NCBI GenBank assembly: GCA_000320605.2
Contig: KB445799.1
Coordinates: 1 to 64,000, forward strand
Reading direction: 5' to 3'
DNA: 64,000 bases
Source of the DNA: Gelatoporia subvermispora B
Taxonomy: Eukaryota > Basidiomycota > Agaricomycetes > Polyporales > Gelatoporiaceae
Shown here: positions 12,315 through 24,800 of the stretch, one piece after another
Layout of the letters: each line of letters starts with the position of its first letter
How positions within the stretch are numbered: position 1 is the first letter of the stretch
The notes under the pieces: generated by a model
The model's input: only the letters and a program-made list of their open reading frames with translations
Database searches by the model: none
Told to the model about the DNA's origin: nothing
Program-made: the position numbers and the translations under genes

Positions 12315-13132
12315 GGTGCCAGTGCCGATGAGTACACTGTCGAAGTCAACGTTGGGAACGATGACGCCCGACAGCAGGCACTACAATGGACATGCTAAGT
12401 GTGGGAACACAAAGAGAAGTGTGGGAAATGGTTTGGCATTTTGACTGATCTGAAGACCAGTCATATGTCGTCGCCTTGCTCTTGACTGCATTGAAGTCCT
12501 ATGTCCGCTTCGAATGACCAACTTTGCTGGCCACAACCAGCTGTTGCATCCAAGTTCGCTGCCATATTCTCCATCTTTCGAAGGCTGTGTACGTCGTCCG
12601 ACAGATATAACACTCTCACATCGGCCGAAGTCCCACGGTCACAAATGCATTAGCATCCATTTTAACAGAGGACTCAATTAGCTTGCGGGGAGCTGTAATC
12701 GCCCGATGGATGAACAATCTCAGGGCCTGATATGATCGTGATGCAGCGCTATACCGCCGCTCGCTCCCATGGCAGCCTGTCACGAAGCTTCTGCTGGCTG
12801 GGCAGTCATATCTCATCTTGACGACACCATCAGACGAATATGATAGTGCGCAGTGTCAGTGAGTCGTACTAGAAGATATGTCTTCGCAGCCCTACGTTGA
12901 CCAGACCATATGTGGTTGGCTGGGGGCCGTCTCATGGAAGTAGTTCATGTATGAGAGAACATGTAAGACATTCGAGTCGGGTAGACGTCTAAGCGAGAAG
13001 TTACCAAGGCGCGCTGGAAATCTGCGCCTCTTCATGAACCTTGATTTTCCCCCTTACGGTCACAGGGCTGGCACCACCCACTAGACATCCTGCTGGCGAC
13101 GCTCGAGACCGTACCTACTCACGGCCGCAGAC
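12315..13132. other. divergent promoter region
   Basis: It lies between the complex I subunit (minus) and an F-box gene (plus), which start outward from it. Frames up to 66 residues look random. No recognisable RNA gene or repeat is present. Confidence 0.5.
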
Positions 13133-15018
13133 ATGTCTTTCCTCAAGCGCCGCCGCACACAACGCCCTGCCGACTCCTTGACGACCCCTGCCAACTCGGA
13201 CGTCCCGCAGTCAACGACCAAGGATACGCCCGCACCCACTCCTTCAACCCACTCGAAGCGGAATATCACTGCTTCAGCATTGTCGCTCTTTACTTCTAAA
13301 CTAACTCCTCGACCTCATCCTAATTTTCCTCGCCGCAAGTCCTCCAGGGCACACCCGATCAGCAACACACCGTGCCCCTCGGAATGGAACCACTACGGAG
13401 ACGCAGACGACAGCACGTCCTCGCGCGAGCCATCACTTGAGATTCGCATGCCCGCCGGGCTCGGCCGTCGCGCGAGCAATAGCACTATCGCGAGCGTGCC
13501 CCAGACTCAATGCCGGCCTGGGGTAACCCCAACCCAAGGTCGCACGCGCCGAAAAGGCCGGCGCAGCGCAAGTATGCACGCATCAATGGCGTCGACGGGA
13601 TCATTCCGTGCGGCGGACTTGACTGATGCGTTATTGGAGGCGGGCGAGCAGAGGAAGGAGAAGGAGCTCGCCCCAGTGGAGCGTATACCGTCCGAACTGC
13701 TGGCAACGATCTTCGCTTTTACAGACAAGGCGGATCGCTTGGCACTTGCATGCACAGCGAAGGTCTTCGTGGCCCCAGCGCTGAGAGCTTTGTATGGCGA
13801 GTTGGATCTACAGGAAGCGAAGGACGCACAACTCGAGGACTGTATTGCCATCCTGGCCTCGAAGCGGCACCTCGCAAAGCTTGTTCGCTCCTTCGCATGC
13901 GGAGCTATACCATCGTCAAATAGCAGCTCCTCCTTCTCTACGCTCACCTTCGGTATTGCCTTCTCCAACATGCACCAATTGCGATCTCTTGTCCTCCCCC
14001 GATTTGACACCGCACTACTCTGGCATACAAATTTCCGCCTGAGGAGGTTCACGCTGTTGCAGGATGATATATCTGCAGAAGAGTTCCGAGACATGGTATC
14101 CTGGCTTGCGAGCCAACCTGCAATAACTCACTTCGCCCTGCCAAACCTCGTGATGAGTGCAATTGCCGATTATATCGCGACAGCTGCGAAAGAATCTGTC
14201 AATCCAGAAGACCCCGATGCAGGAGATGCTAATCGCGACTGCGATCCGTCTTCGACGCGCCCTCTCATACCCTCTCACACACTGTCGCGTCTAACATACC
14301 TCGAGGCTTCCGCGACTGTCGCGACGGCACTTGCCCCAGGACGTCCTCTCCGTTCGATTACGGTCTGGGTCCATAATACACTGTATGACGGCCTACGACC
14401 CTCCGCACTGATGTCCGCCCTGACTCGGTCGAGCGTACCACTGCAAAAACTCACTGTTAAGGCCGCCTCGAGCAAAATCGACGCACGCACACTCGAGCGC
14501 GTCCTCATGGCGGCCGGTGCCGAGCTTGGCGACCTAGAGGTACTCGAGGTGCACTGGGTGCTCGAGGACGAGGTGCGTCACATATCTCTCGCCTTGACAT
14601 GATTCTGACGGGTTCCGCTGTGTAGGTCCTATACAAACACATCCTCCATGTCCTCCCGCGCTTTCGCGCCTTGCGCACACTCCGCTTTCGCCGGCGTCTA
14701 CCCCCGCCTCCCCCAAGCACTCCGCCGCCCACATGTCCGCCCCCAGCCTCCCCGTCTCCCACTCGCCCCAAGACCGCCTCGCGCTCCGGCCCGCCCTCCC
14801 CGGCCTCGACGCTCTCGAGCCGCCGAAGAAGCACGGGCACGGTCGTCTCGCTCGACATGCCCCTCCCCCGCGTGCACGAGCGCGCACACCTCGCGCTATG
14901 GTGCAAGAGCTGTCCTTCTCTACGTTCGGTCGTCTTCCTCTCCAGCGCGGAATGGCAGGTAGATTGTAGGCGTAGCGTCGTGGCGCCTACGCTATTGTTT
15001 ATCGGGCTTGTTGATTGA
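13133..15018 (+). CDS. F-box protein with serine/proline-rich N-terminus
   Basis: Two exons, 13133-14572 and 14626-15018, joined in phase 0 through a 53-bp GT/AG intron (610 aa). The first 180 residues are basic, Ser/Thr/Pro-rich and probably disordered, starting MSFLKRRRTQRPADSL. Around residue 180-225 an F-box-like helix set reads PVERIPSELLATIFAFTDKA followed by RLALACTAKVFVAPALRALYG, the usual L/I-P-x-E/D-L-L pattern before cysteine-containing helices. The rest is leucine-rich with regular LRSL/LxxL spacing, as in fungal F-box proteins that serve as substrate receptors of SCF ubiquitin ligases. Exon 2 begins VLYKHILHVLPRFRALRTL and then enters a GC-rich Pro/Ser/Arg stretch. The last 40 residues are the least certain, because a further intron could begin near 14957. 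Long minus-strand frames over exon 2 are composition shadows. Confidence 0.8.
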
Positions 15019-16546
15019 TGTTTAGTCGCTTGCAGTACGTGTGTATAGGATTGCTTTTCGATTGCTTGTCTAACGTATCGTTATCGTGAACACTATTGCT
15101 TCGGATTTGCTTGTACATGTTGTGTCCACTATTGCTTTCGAATATATTGACGCTAATTGACTGCCAACTGTTATGAGATCCCAAGGGATATTGGCGTGCA
15201 TCTAGCGGCTGGGAGTTCTCTGCTATGGTCAAGGGTGCAATCACAGATCGAGATATACCTGGTGCAGTATATCTTGTGTCGCGTAGAATATGAGGATAGC
15301 GCTCTGCTTGTTCCAAGGCTTTTTACCTTATTGGCATGTGCCGGGCTTCGTGTGATATGTAAATAAGGTGACATTCATGGTGCCACTTGTAACCAAACTC
15401 CTGTCGTAGCTCTCGACCTTCGCAGCTAAAGTTGTGCACACAGGACGTGAAATCCATCCCTATCCCTGAACTTATTGTTGGCCAATACAACTTGTGTCGG
15501 GTCAAAGATCTGACAACCCTGTATGACAAAGACGAATAGGAGGGACCCATAGATGGAGTCGTGAGCGAGGCGGTTGCGAATTGTGTATGTCTTACAACGG
15601 TGCTTATAATTGGCTATCACCTTTGAATGTGCTATAGGATGTGGTTGTGAGCAGCCGTTATATAATGCTATTTCGAACATAGCAGAGACCAAGGAGCCCC
15701 CGATCGACGATGTCATGAGAGGAGGCATCGCGAACGGGGATTACTAGGAGAATGTTGTCGCGTCAGACCTCCGACCGGGTTTGCACCGGTCTGTGGCGAT
15801 TCCGCGACATTCTTTTGCTAACATACAGCTTATGCTCACATTACTGTGAGGCACGCCCAAATTCAATGTGTACAGTACACTGAATGCGAAAGGAAGATAC
15901 TAAATTTGTTCGGGCCTCCTTGCTCCTACTCTAGTCGCCATCTTGTGCATCATTGGCCGCGAAGACGGAGACAGCAGCGGACTGGAGGATGCTATGGTCC
16001 CCGAGAATATTGCTCGATGGCCGACGACGGACCTGCCATTTCTCTACAAGCTCCTCTGCCCCTCCTTTCGCTGCGACTATGGCTACGTCTAGGTCTTCAA
16101 TGAAACAAAGAGTTGAGACCGTCCTTCTCATTATTTGCGCATTCTTGATAGACCGATGTCAGATTCCGAGCTTCGTGCGGTTAGAACAACGCAGCTGGAT
16201 ATCGTATGACCAACGCGAAATTCGCCACCAGGGCCTCCGATGTTGCGGTCTTCGGTGCTATGTCATCGCGCGCCGTGACCCACACGCAAAAACTCTTCAC
16301 CTCTTCTTCTGACTCGCGCTGGCCGCCTCTGGAAGCTTCGGAGCGCAGAGCCGAGTGTGGGCTGGCGCGCTGATGCAGACGGATCCTGTCACGCCCCCGT
16401 GTTATAAGCAGGTCACGTGCGCGTCAGTCATGACAAACAGCCGCAAAGAACGCGCAGATAAATTACGCGGCGGGCGGCGGGGGCAGCTTATAGACGCATA
16501 GATATCTCTTTCTTTCTGATTCACCCCATCGCACTCGCATTCCACC
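15019..16546. other. intergenic region and peroxiredoxin promoter
   Basis: About 1.5 kb without a supported gene. Frames at 15846-16312 (plus) and 15931-16131 (minus) overlap each other and match nothing I recognise. The right end holds a TATA-like ttataagc at about 16402-16409 and a palindromic CACGTG at about 16414-16419. With the peroxiredoxin start at 16547, these are plausible promoter elements. Confidence 0.45.
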
Positions 16547-17458
16547 ATGGTCGCCCTCGTCCAGAAGCCCGCCCCCGCCTTCAAGGCCACCGCCGTCGTT
16601 GACGGCCTCTTCCAGGACATTTCCCTCTCCGACTTCCTCGGACAGTGGTATGTGGCATCTAAAATTTGTTGATGAATGAATGCTAAGGAACGTCCCCCAC
16701 GCAGGGTTGTCCTTCTCTTCTACCCTCTGTAAGTCGCGTCGCCACCACGTTTGACACGTCATCTGACGGTTGTTAACAGCGATTTCACCTTCGTCTGCCC
16801 GACGGAGATCCTCGCCTTCAACGATGCGCTCCCCGCGTTCAAGGCCCTCAACACCACTGTTCTCGGTGCGTCCGCTTTGCCACGCCCTCGTGTGTCGTCT
16901 GACACGCTGTGCAGGCTTCTCCACCGACTCCCACTTCTCCCACCTTGCCTGGGCGTCCCAGGACCGCAAGCAGGGCGGTCTCGGCCCCGACCTCAAGCTC
17001 CCTCTCGTCGCAGACAAGAGCATGAACATTTCGCGCGACTACGGCGTTCTGATTGAGGAGGAGGGCATCGCGCTCCGTGGCCTGTTCATCATCGACCCCA
17101 AGGGCACCCTCCGGTGAGTCTCGCCATGCCTGGGCCCGCCTTACGACATCGCCGCTAATCTGGCCTGTGCGTATCAGCCAAATCACTGTCAACGACCTGC
17201 CGGTCGGCCGTTCGGTCGAAGAGACCCTCCGCCTCGTCAAGGCGTTCCAGTTCACCGTACGTCCTTACTTTAGTGTAGTCTGTGGCGCTGTGACTGACAC
17301 CGTGCGCGTAATAGGACGAGTACGGTGAGGTCTGCCCCGCGAACTGGACCGAGGGCAGCAAGACCATCAAGCCCGACCCGACTGGCAAGCTTGAGTACTT
17401 TGCGAACGGGACTGCCGAGCCCAACGGGGAGAGCCGAAAGCGTGCGCGAGTCGACTAA
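16547..17458 (+). CDS. typical 2-Cys peroxiredoxin (thioredoxin peroxidase)
   Basis: Six exons: 16547-16647, 16705-16728, 16780-16865, 16915-17113, 17178-17256 and 17315-17458 (633 nt, 210 aa), all in phase. The product starts [20 protein letters not shown]. The peroxidatic cysteine is C48 in DFTFVCPTE and the resolving cysteine C170 in [11 protein letters not shown], almost the same spacing as yeast Tsa1. The loop [11 protein letters not shown] and the [19 protein letters not shown] region are also typical. The enzyme reduces hydrogen and organic peroxides with thioredoxin in the cytosol. Exon 2 is only 24 nt. The C-terminus ends ESRKRARVD, a basic tail that is not part of the catalytic fold and could act as a nuclear signal; that is inference. 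Confidence 0.96.
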
Positions 17459-17844
17459 TGCTCGAGTTCCGTTCCTGATCTGACTGTGTATGACTGATTT
17501 CTTGGTTGTAGATTGAGTGACGTGCTGGATGTACCCCTTTGGAAGTGCGCCATATAATGACGAAGTTAGACTTAGAATGTAGATATTAGAGCTGCTCGTT
17601 CGTTGCATTCCCGCACGATACCGCACAAATACACTGATATATTTGATACATACCACCGCTCCTATACCGTAGTGGCATTGGTTGTGCAACATGAATGTGT
17701 CGACGTACTCATAAGATACGGCCTCTCAAGGTCAGTTGAGCCTGACGTCCTCCATCGTCAGGATTGGTGAGTAAACTTTTGACCCATGTCGACCTAAGCC
17801 AGACTGTGAAAACGGTGTTGCGAGAATCTGCGTCGAACATCTTT

Positions 17845-18393
17845 TTAGCCAATCTCGTGTTCCGCAAGAAGCTGAACAGGAAACAAATGATTAGGATTCG
17901 AGTCAACGCGGCGACAGCAGAGGACATACCATGTTCGGAATACCATTCGAGATGGGATACGTATGCTGGCAATTTGGGCAGATCATGGCACCCTCCTCAA
18001 CGTGGATCTGTTCACCAAATTAACATCAGTTCAGATGCGCTTGGACAGTCATACGACAAATGGCTTACCTCCAGCAGAACGTGGTGCAACTTTTGCAAGA
18101 ATTCGTCGTCCACCATCTCCGGCTGCTCTTCCGGCAGCGATGTATCCCCCAACTGCCCGCAGTCGCTCAGCATCCTGAACCCCTCTAGATGGCATGTGAG
18201 AATTACACACCTGCCGCGCCGCGTCCACCAGTGCCTTCCACTCTATCCGCGGCATGAAATTGCGCACAAAGTCAGGGTTGAACTCGGCCTCGCGCAGTTC
18301 GATCTGCACGTCCTTGAATTGCAGCGGGAAGTTGTTCGATGTGCAACCCTTCACATGGCAAGCGAGTAGATTGTGTGTTATTAGTCGGACCAT
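17845..18393 (-). CDS. TRM112: TRM112 methyltransferase activator
   Basis: Four minus-strand exons: 18211-18393, 18069-18152, 17930-18007 and 17845-17871 (372 nt, 123 aa). The N-terminus MVRLITHNLLACHVKGC and C-terminus LLAEHEIG are the conserved ends of TRM112. The zinc-binding cysteines sit at C12, C17, C99 and C102 (the last pair in ICPNC). TRM112 is a small zinc protein that stabilises and activates several methyltransferases acting on tRNA, rRNA and release factor eRF1 (Trm9, Trm11, Bud23, Mtq2 in yeast). An alternative splice acceptor 20 bp upstream of exon 2 would disrupt the family alignment, so I chose the acceptor giving ARQ-LGDTSLPEEQPEM. It is divergent from RRP45, 220 bp away. 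Confidence 0.96.
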
Positions 18394-18613
18394 GGCTTTT
18401 GGATTCCGTTCCCTGCAAAGCGGAACGAAAGAGATGTACGGAGCAGAGGATGGCGGGCGGAGGGAGTGCACTTCAGCGCTAATTACTGTCGGAAGGCGAA
18501 ATTATTGATTTGCCATGATAAGTACAAGGTAACCCTACCATTCGAGGACATAGCGTACAACTATCAGTCCATTATTCCGCCACATTTCTTCGCCACCATC
18601 CTTGACCTTTGCC
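18394..18613. promoter_or_regulatory. bidirectional promoter, TRM112 / RRP45
   Basis: Only 220 bp separate the start codons of TRM112 (minus) and the RRP45 exosome gene (plus), so both promoters and 5' UTRs must lie here. Both products serve RNA maturation and ribosome biogenesis, so shared regulation is plausible. I see no strong TATA box, which would fit housekeeping genes. Confidence 0.7.
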
Positions 18614-19630
18614 ATGCCTCGCCCACCGTCGCCATCGATCCCGGAGAAAGAGTTCGTGTATGGAGCACTGAAGGAGAAGCTACGTGTCGATGGGCGGCTT
18701 CCGCTGGAGATGCGCACCCCGACTATCACTTTTGGACCTGAGCTCGGCTGGGTCGAATGCGCTCTTGGTAAAACGCGGTATGCAAACCCACCTCCGAACG
18801 GAGATGCACATCTGAATGATTGCGGGCAGTGTCTTGGCACAAGTTGACGCGAAGATGGTCAAGCCACTCCCGGAGCGGCCGTTGGAGGGAATAATCACGA
18901 TCCATTCAGAGATTTCGCCCATGGCGTCGAGCGACTACGAACCAGGACGGTAGGTGCGTAGACTCCGCGTACTAGACAAGGATTCTTAGCCTGATTGATG
19001 TTTAAGGCCATCCGATGAAGAAGTCACAATCACCCGCATGCTCGACAAGGTTCTCCGCAGAAGTGACGTCGTGGACAAGGAGTCCCTATGCATCCTCGCC
19101 GGTCAACGCGTACGTTGACTCAACACTTGTTCCGTATTTTGTTCGAATGATCAATGTGGTCTTAGGTCTGGCATCTGCGATTGACGATACATTGCCTAGC
19201 CGACGCAGGGAACATGCTCGACTGTGCGTGTCTAGCGGGTGTCATCGCGTTCAAACACTTCCGCCGGCCGGAAGTCGAGGTCGTCGGCGAGGAAGTGACT
19301 GTGCACCATCCTTCCGAGCGCGCGCCCGTCCCTCTATCAATGCACCACACGCCCTACTGTCTCACCTTCGCGTACTTCCCCGACACGTCCACCGCCCCTG
19401 TCCTCGACCCATCCCATCTCGAGCAGCGACTCAGCGCCGGGCTGCTATCCATCGCGCTGAACGCTCAGCGGGAGCTGTGCGTCGTGCAGAAGGCGGGCGG
19501 CGTGCCCCTTGGCGCGGACGAGATTCTCGGCATCATAGATGTCGCGGTAGACAAGGCGAAGGAGCTTGACCGGCTCGTGGAGCAGCGACTCAAAGAAGAC
19601 TGGGCATCCCGGACAGTCGAGGTTCGATAG
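18614..19630 (+). CDS. RRP45: exosome complex subunit RRP45 (RNase PH fold)
   Basis: Four exons: 18614-18777, 18830-18949, 19007-19109 and 19166-19630 (852 nt, 283 aa). The product starts MPRPPSPSIPEKEFVYGALK and carries DGRxPxEMR, VLAQVDAKMVKPLPERPLEG, ESLCILAGQRVWHLRLTIHC and DAGNMLDCACLAGVIAFKHF, the ordered signature of eukaryotic Rrp45/EXOSC9. This is a catalytically inactive RNase PH-like subunit of the hexameric ring of the RNA exosome, acting in nuclear rRNA processing and 3'-5' RNA decay. Length fits the family (about 300 aa). The last ~150 bp of coding sequence and the 3' flank are duplicated 8 kb downstream at 27300-27534. Confidence 0.95.
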
Positions 19631-20304
19631 CAAGGCCTCATAGTGCCCTTCGGTCTCTGCGCGTTGCCTCTTCGACCACCTGGCAAAGCGGCTTCTCTCG
19701 TATTCCTCGAGTCTCGTCGCCTTGCGCACATCATCAAGTTCCGAGCTACGGGATGCCCACGGGTTCTCTCCGGTGGCGGATCCACCCCGACTCCCGATTG
19801 GTCCACACCCCCAAAGACTGCAGCAGAGGGCGGATTAACTGAAGTCGTATGATCTTGTTGATCCCATCCGTTTGCCACGCGACCTGCTGCGGCCACTTGC
19901 GTAGCTTGAAAACTTCACCTCTCCTTCGATGGTTCTGGTGTACTTGGTCGACTAAAATGAAAATACAGTATCTTTAGCATCCGTGAGTAATGCGGATCCG
20001 TCTGGAAGACTCTTTACCCCAGGGAGGCTTTTTCAATTTTAATCCAGGATAGTCGCTGATGGTACATGGTGCGGTGAGGTCATTATCCCATACAGTGGGG
20101 ATCTGTCTCTCTGCCGGAGAGGCGCATCCAGCAATCTGCAGACGGGACTGACTGGACTAATTGCAAGTGATCATGGGTTACACGAACCCAACAGCAGACC
20201 TATGTCTTCCACGCGGGCCGTGTTATAACTTCATGCATGGAAGACACTATTGGCCTCGCAGTCTAATGCCTTGACGGCCGGAGACTCGGTGTTGGACCAT
20301 TAAG

Positions 20305-20397
20305 GTTTCAGATTCGCGCGTGCGCGCCACCGCCCACGCAGATTTGGACGAGTTGATAGAGGCTGTCAGCGGCATGTCCCTTCGTGGCGACTGGTGA
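20305..20397 (+). other. short reading frame shared by both duplication copies
   Basis: After an AG acceptor-like site this frame reads VSDSRVRATAHADLDELIEA then VSGMSLRGDW-stop. The corresponding copy 2 frame (28207-28332) reads VSDPRVRVTARADLDELIKA and continues further. It could be the terminal exon of an unrecognised gene or chance preservation. No upstream exon was identified. Confidence 0.3.
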
Positions 20398-20515
20398 AGC
20401 ACTCACCAGCGCCGCATGCGTATCCAGTTGACTCGCAGTGTTTGGATATTACCCTGATGGCTTGTGTGCACAATCGCGCTGCTTGCTTGCTCTTGCATAC
20501 CTTGACCACGTGCGG

Positions 20516-21479
20516 ATGATAACGCACATCACGGTTTCTAATGTTACCTCGATGGTCGCATTTGTACCGCTGACGCTCGGGTTTGGAGGCATGCCAGAGA
20601 ATGACACTGACCTGGTGCGTCATGCATCATGATTGGCATGACCATGGGCATATCTAACCTAGCGATTGTCAGAACTCATGCCCTATCTGGAGCTATCACG
20701 CCACAAAAGCTAAACAAGGCCAGGCCAGCGACTCAGTTTCTTTCTTGGGGTCTCTTGGTATAGCTCAAGTACGTGATTACTATGATTTCGCCTGAGGGTA
20801 CTCGCAAGACAAATATATGCTAGGCTGCAACAAGACTTCCGTGACCATAGATGACTACATATTCCCTAGGGTTTACAGAAAATTGAGAACGGCTGGGTCA
20901 ATACAATATAGTGCTAGATGCAGTTCCAGGCTTCACTGGTGCTCCGGGTCGTATTCAGCCAGAGCGGGCGACAGTTAGATATACACCAAATCTAGCCCAT
21001 CAACACCAGCCCAAATTCAGCGAGACGCTTCCTTGACTCTGAATCATGTGCGTCATGCAGCATATTTGGTCACATGTCTCTCACCATTGTGCAGCTGCTT
21101 GTGGAGACGTCTGCGGACGAAGTTTAGATAGATGACCGTGAGGCCCCGAAGTGTTCAAGGCTTGTCTCGGGGGTGCAATGTGGGGGTCACATGCGCAGTC
21201 ACAGTGAGACTCACCGACGTCACTCAATTCTGAACGAGACATCTGACCAGTTTGACGCAGCTAGCCAAACAACCGCGCTGCGCCCGTGGAGCTGAACTTC
21301 ACGATGCACCTCTTCTATTGGTTCTCTCGTACATCGCCGGACTGACGATCACTTACTCTCAGGGTATGGCTTCCATTATATGCCACTCATGGGCGGCATT
21401 GACATTCGCAATGGAAGAACACGGAATGTCCATCTGTGGTGCAGTGGCTGCCGTTTATGGTGCTTCAAGCATCAAATAA
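20516..21479 (+). pseudogene. decayed N-terminal half of membrane glycan-binding-like protein
   Basis: It parallels the exons of the gene at 28610-30513. A first exon reads HITVSNVTSMVAFVPLTLGF and GMPENDTDL before a GT donor; a second reads WSYHATKAKQGQASDSVSFL. Then the frame breaks: the counterpart of VYGGYRERLGPYD is shifted and quickly meets stops. A last piece, WAALTFAMEEHGMSICGAVA, ends at a stop at 21477-21479. The transmembrane helix and cytosolic tail present in copy 2 are absent here. It is therefore a truncated, frameshifted pseudogene left by the segmental duplication. Confidence 0.75.
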
Positions 21480-21510
21480 ACGGAAGACTGCTGCATACGC
21501 TAAACTGAAA

Positions 21511-21878
21511 CACTAAAGTCGTGCCACACCTGTAGATGTGGGACCGCGGACGTTCAGACGGTTCAGGGTAACGAATATGTCGTTCGCAGGCTCGGCGCGG
21601 CGCCAGTCAAATTGCATCAGACCAACTGATATAGAGCGGCTTAACACTGCGGCGCCGGAAGTCTGCTATAGCAGCCGTCTGTTGAGATATCCTAGACTTC
21701 TTCGGCTTCTATTACGAACCCTAGCTGATGCTGAGGTGACGCCACGAAAACAGTACAGGGCGTCTTTTATATATCCTCCGGAGGCAGACCTAGGCTATGC
21801 AACTGATAAGCCATTGACTACGTGTCTATATTCTCACTTCATCTCTCCGATCGTCTCACAGTACCATTGACCTTTGAT
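21511..21878. other. spacer and NACHT-WD40 promoter region
   Basis: This interval follows the end of duplication copy 1 and precedes the start of the NACHT-WD40 gene. No gene is recognised. The open frame at 21538-21870 has no family features. Confidence 0.5.
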
Positions 21879-24800
21879 ATGTCCCTTCGCATACCAGGGC
21901 TCTGGAAACGTAATGCATCGAAGACGGGAATTCCGAAAGCGTCGTCCGCAGAGAAGAATGCCTGGGTTTTACTGAGGGGGGTGCTGGAGAACATGTCGGA
22001 AGCATCTAACATGTGTCCCCCACTCCAGATAGCACTCATGGGAGTTGTTGCTGTAATGGCACACGTGGATGTACGTATATTCAACATCAGCCTGCTCTTG
22101 ATCTGACAAGGGTAAATACAGACTGTCAAAGGGGTGCAGGACGACTTTTCGAAGATAGCGTCCAGAATCAAGGGGTTCCAGGCCATATTCGATCCATATC
22201 AGACCCATAGAGGCATACCACCTGTGATTGGAAGGCGTCTTGAGCGGTTATCACAGTAAGCTGGGATTACGGATCTGCGCGCCAACGCGATCTCAGATTT
22301 TTCCTAGGGAGCTCAAACCGATTGAGACGAAAATCGAGAGGAAGCTGGGACGAAGCGTTCCCAAGCGCACAATCCAGGCGCTCAAGGATGTCGATGACAT
22401 CAAAGACATCTTTGAGAATCTTGCAGCTCTATTCGAAAGATTCCAAGTACGTACTCATCTCGTGAGTCTGTGTTGTGCAACATAATGACTGGTGTATGTC
22501 TTCAAGATGGAGTGCACTCTTAGTATTGAGCGGAATGTACACGATATCATTACTGAACGTGAGTATTAGCTTTAGAGTCAAGCTGACGCCCAATTGATAT
22601 ATCTAGGCCTTTTTGAGAAGCTCAATCACGTACAAGGCGCCGGAATCGATAGTCAAACTAGTGATCCATGCATGCAGGGGACCCGTGTCGTACTGCTCGA
22701 GGAGATCGGTGACTGGAGTCTCTTCCTCAGTGGACCGCGCATCTTCTTCCTAGACGGCATGGCAGGCACAGGCAAGTCTGCCATCGCACGTTCGGTCTGT
22801 CACAACTTGCGCGGGGCTGGGCTGCTGGGCGGAAGCTTCTTCTGCTCACGGGGAACGCGGGATGACGTAACACGGATCATACCGACTCTTGTCGAGTCCC
22901 TTGCTCGCCACAACGCCGCCTACAGGCTCTCTTTACTGGATATTCTGCGACAAACGCCCGACGTCGCTCATCACACAGTGGAATTGCAGGTTAAACACCT
23001 GTTTGAAGAGCCACTTTGCGATGCATTCGGCGACAGACCTCCCATGTTGGTGTTCGTGGTTGATGCACTTGACGAATGCTCGGACCCCAAAGCAACGAGG
23101 GCCCTGCTGTCTGCACTCATCTCTCGCTCGCGCCACATGCCTATCAAATTTCTCCTCACCTCCCGGCCTGAGCAGCATATCCGATCTCAATTCGGCTCCA
23201 AAAATCCCGATGTACATAATGTCGTCCGTCTGCATGACATTGAACAGCATATTGTCGAATCCGACATCATGCGCTACTGCAGTGAAAAACTGCGCAGAAT
23301 TCGAGAAGAGTGGGCTTCTTCCTACAAGTTCCCGCAGGAATGGCCATCTGACGCAGATGTACTGAATGTCACGAAGCAAGCGGGTAAATTGTTCATATAT
23401 GCATTTACCGCGATACAATTCATCGGAGAGGAGAATCCGGTGGCCCGGTTAGAAGGGATTGTACGACTCTATTTCGCCGGCGAGCAGCCATTGACGAGGC
23501 CATTGGACCGGATATATTCCTTGACGCTCGAAAATGCGCTGAATCCGGGATTGCGAACTAGGAGCGAGATCTCGGAGACGAAGCGACTTGTGGCTATCCT
23601 CCTCACGCTGCGAACAACTCTGACTGTATCGATGCTAGCGGAGTTGATCGGAATGACTACACAGGACATCAGAGCCATACTCGGACGTCTACATGCAGTT
23701 GTATACATGCCATCAGATGACCACAGGGGAGCAGTGACAACATTCCATGCATCGTTCGAGGACTACCTCACGACTCCCGGACGCGCACCGGAGGTCTTCA
23801 AGATCGACTTATCCGATGGCCATGAAGCTCTCGCGAAGGCCTCCATTCGGGTCATGGTCTCAGACGTACTACATTTCAACGTCTCGGGATTCCACACATC
23901 CTACATGGCGAACTCTCAGCAGAGCTTTGGAGCAATCTCGGTTCCGCTTGCATATTCGTGTCTTCACTGGGTCCATCATCTCATTCTGGTTCCTGATCCC
24001 ACACTGTTTTTTCAGTCTGTTCGTTCGCTCCTGCAAAAGAAGTTTCTGTTCTGGATTGAAGTGCTTAGCGCGAGCGGGAATGGCGGTTTAGCGATGGGAC
24101 TTTTGCAACGGGCATTGACTGCTGAGAAAATCGTACGTAGATGCGTCGATTTCACAGTGACCACGAGTACTGACATACTTGACCTCCTCAGCACGATCGG
24201 TTGCCGCAAGAATTAACTAGATTCCTGCGTGACGCAAAGGACTTCATAATACTAGGCCACGATGTCATCCCGTTCAGCACGCCGCATATCTATCTTTCCG
24301 TTCTCCCTTCCCTCAGTTCATCTTCCATGATCGCGCAAGCATTTTGGCCTCAGTTTCGCAACACCCTCAAATATGAGGTGACCGGAATAGAGAGGCCTAA
24401 AGGACCGTTGCTTCAGATGTCTGGACACACTGGGCGCGTCTCTTCAGTCGCATACTCACCTGATGGAGGCCGTATTATGTCGGGTTCACGGGATGGGACA
24501 ATCCGGATTTGGGATGCACGGACGGGGGACCTGGTAATCGACCCTCTTGGCGGACACAGGAACATGGTCACCTCCGTGGCTATCTCGCCAGATGGAGCAT
24601 ATATTGTTTCGGGTTCATACGACAAGACCATCCGACTCTGGAATGCTCAAACAGGAGACCTGGTGACGGATCCTCTTGAGGGACATAGCGAAGCAGTCCA
24701 TTGTGTCGCATTCTCCCCAGACGGGGCACGAATCGCTTCCGGTTCAGAGGATTGTACTATTCGGCTTTGGGATGCAAGAACAGGCCGTCCTCTGATAGGC

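Larger units (their letters stand above)
19390..21510 (+). repeat. segmental duplication, copy 1
   Basis: From inside the last RRP45 exon through about 21510 the sequence aligns, with scattered substitutions and small indels, to 27300-29625 in the same orientation. Shared blocks include the RRP45 terminal codons and stop, tttaccccaggga, tctgtctcttt/ctgcc, tcttccacgcggg, cagatttggacgagttgat and the exons of a membrane-protein gene. Copy 1 lacks about 170 bp that copy 2 has near 28390-28560. Copy 1 holds the intact RRP45 end but only a decayed N-terminal half of the membrane-protein gene. Confidence 0.85.

Noticed and set aside
12124..12444. 106-codon plus-strand frame
   Set aside because: It overlaps the minus-strand complex I subunit, which has family motifs and clean splice sites.
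14505..14906. Two overlapping minus-strand frames (117-133 codons), Gly/Arg-rich
   Set aside because: They are the complement of the GC-rich proline/serine stretch in exon 2 of the F-box gene, with no family features.
17764..18369. 201-codon plus-strand frame
   Set aside because: It is opposite TRM112, whose four exons join in phase and carry all zinc ligands.
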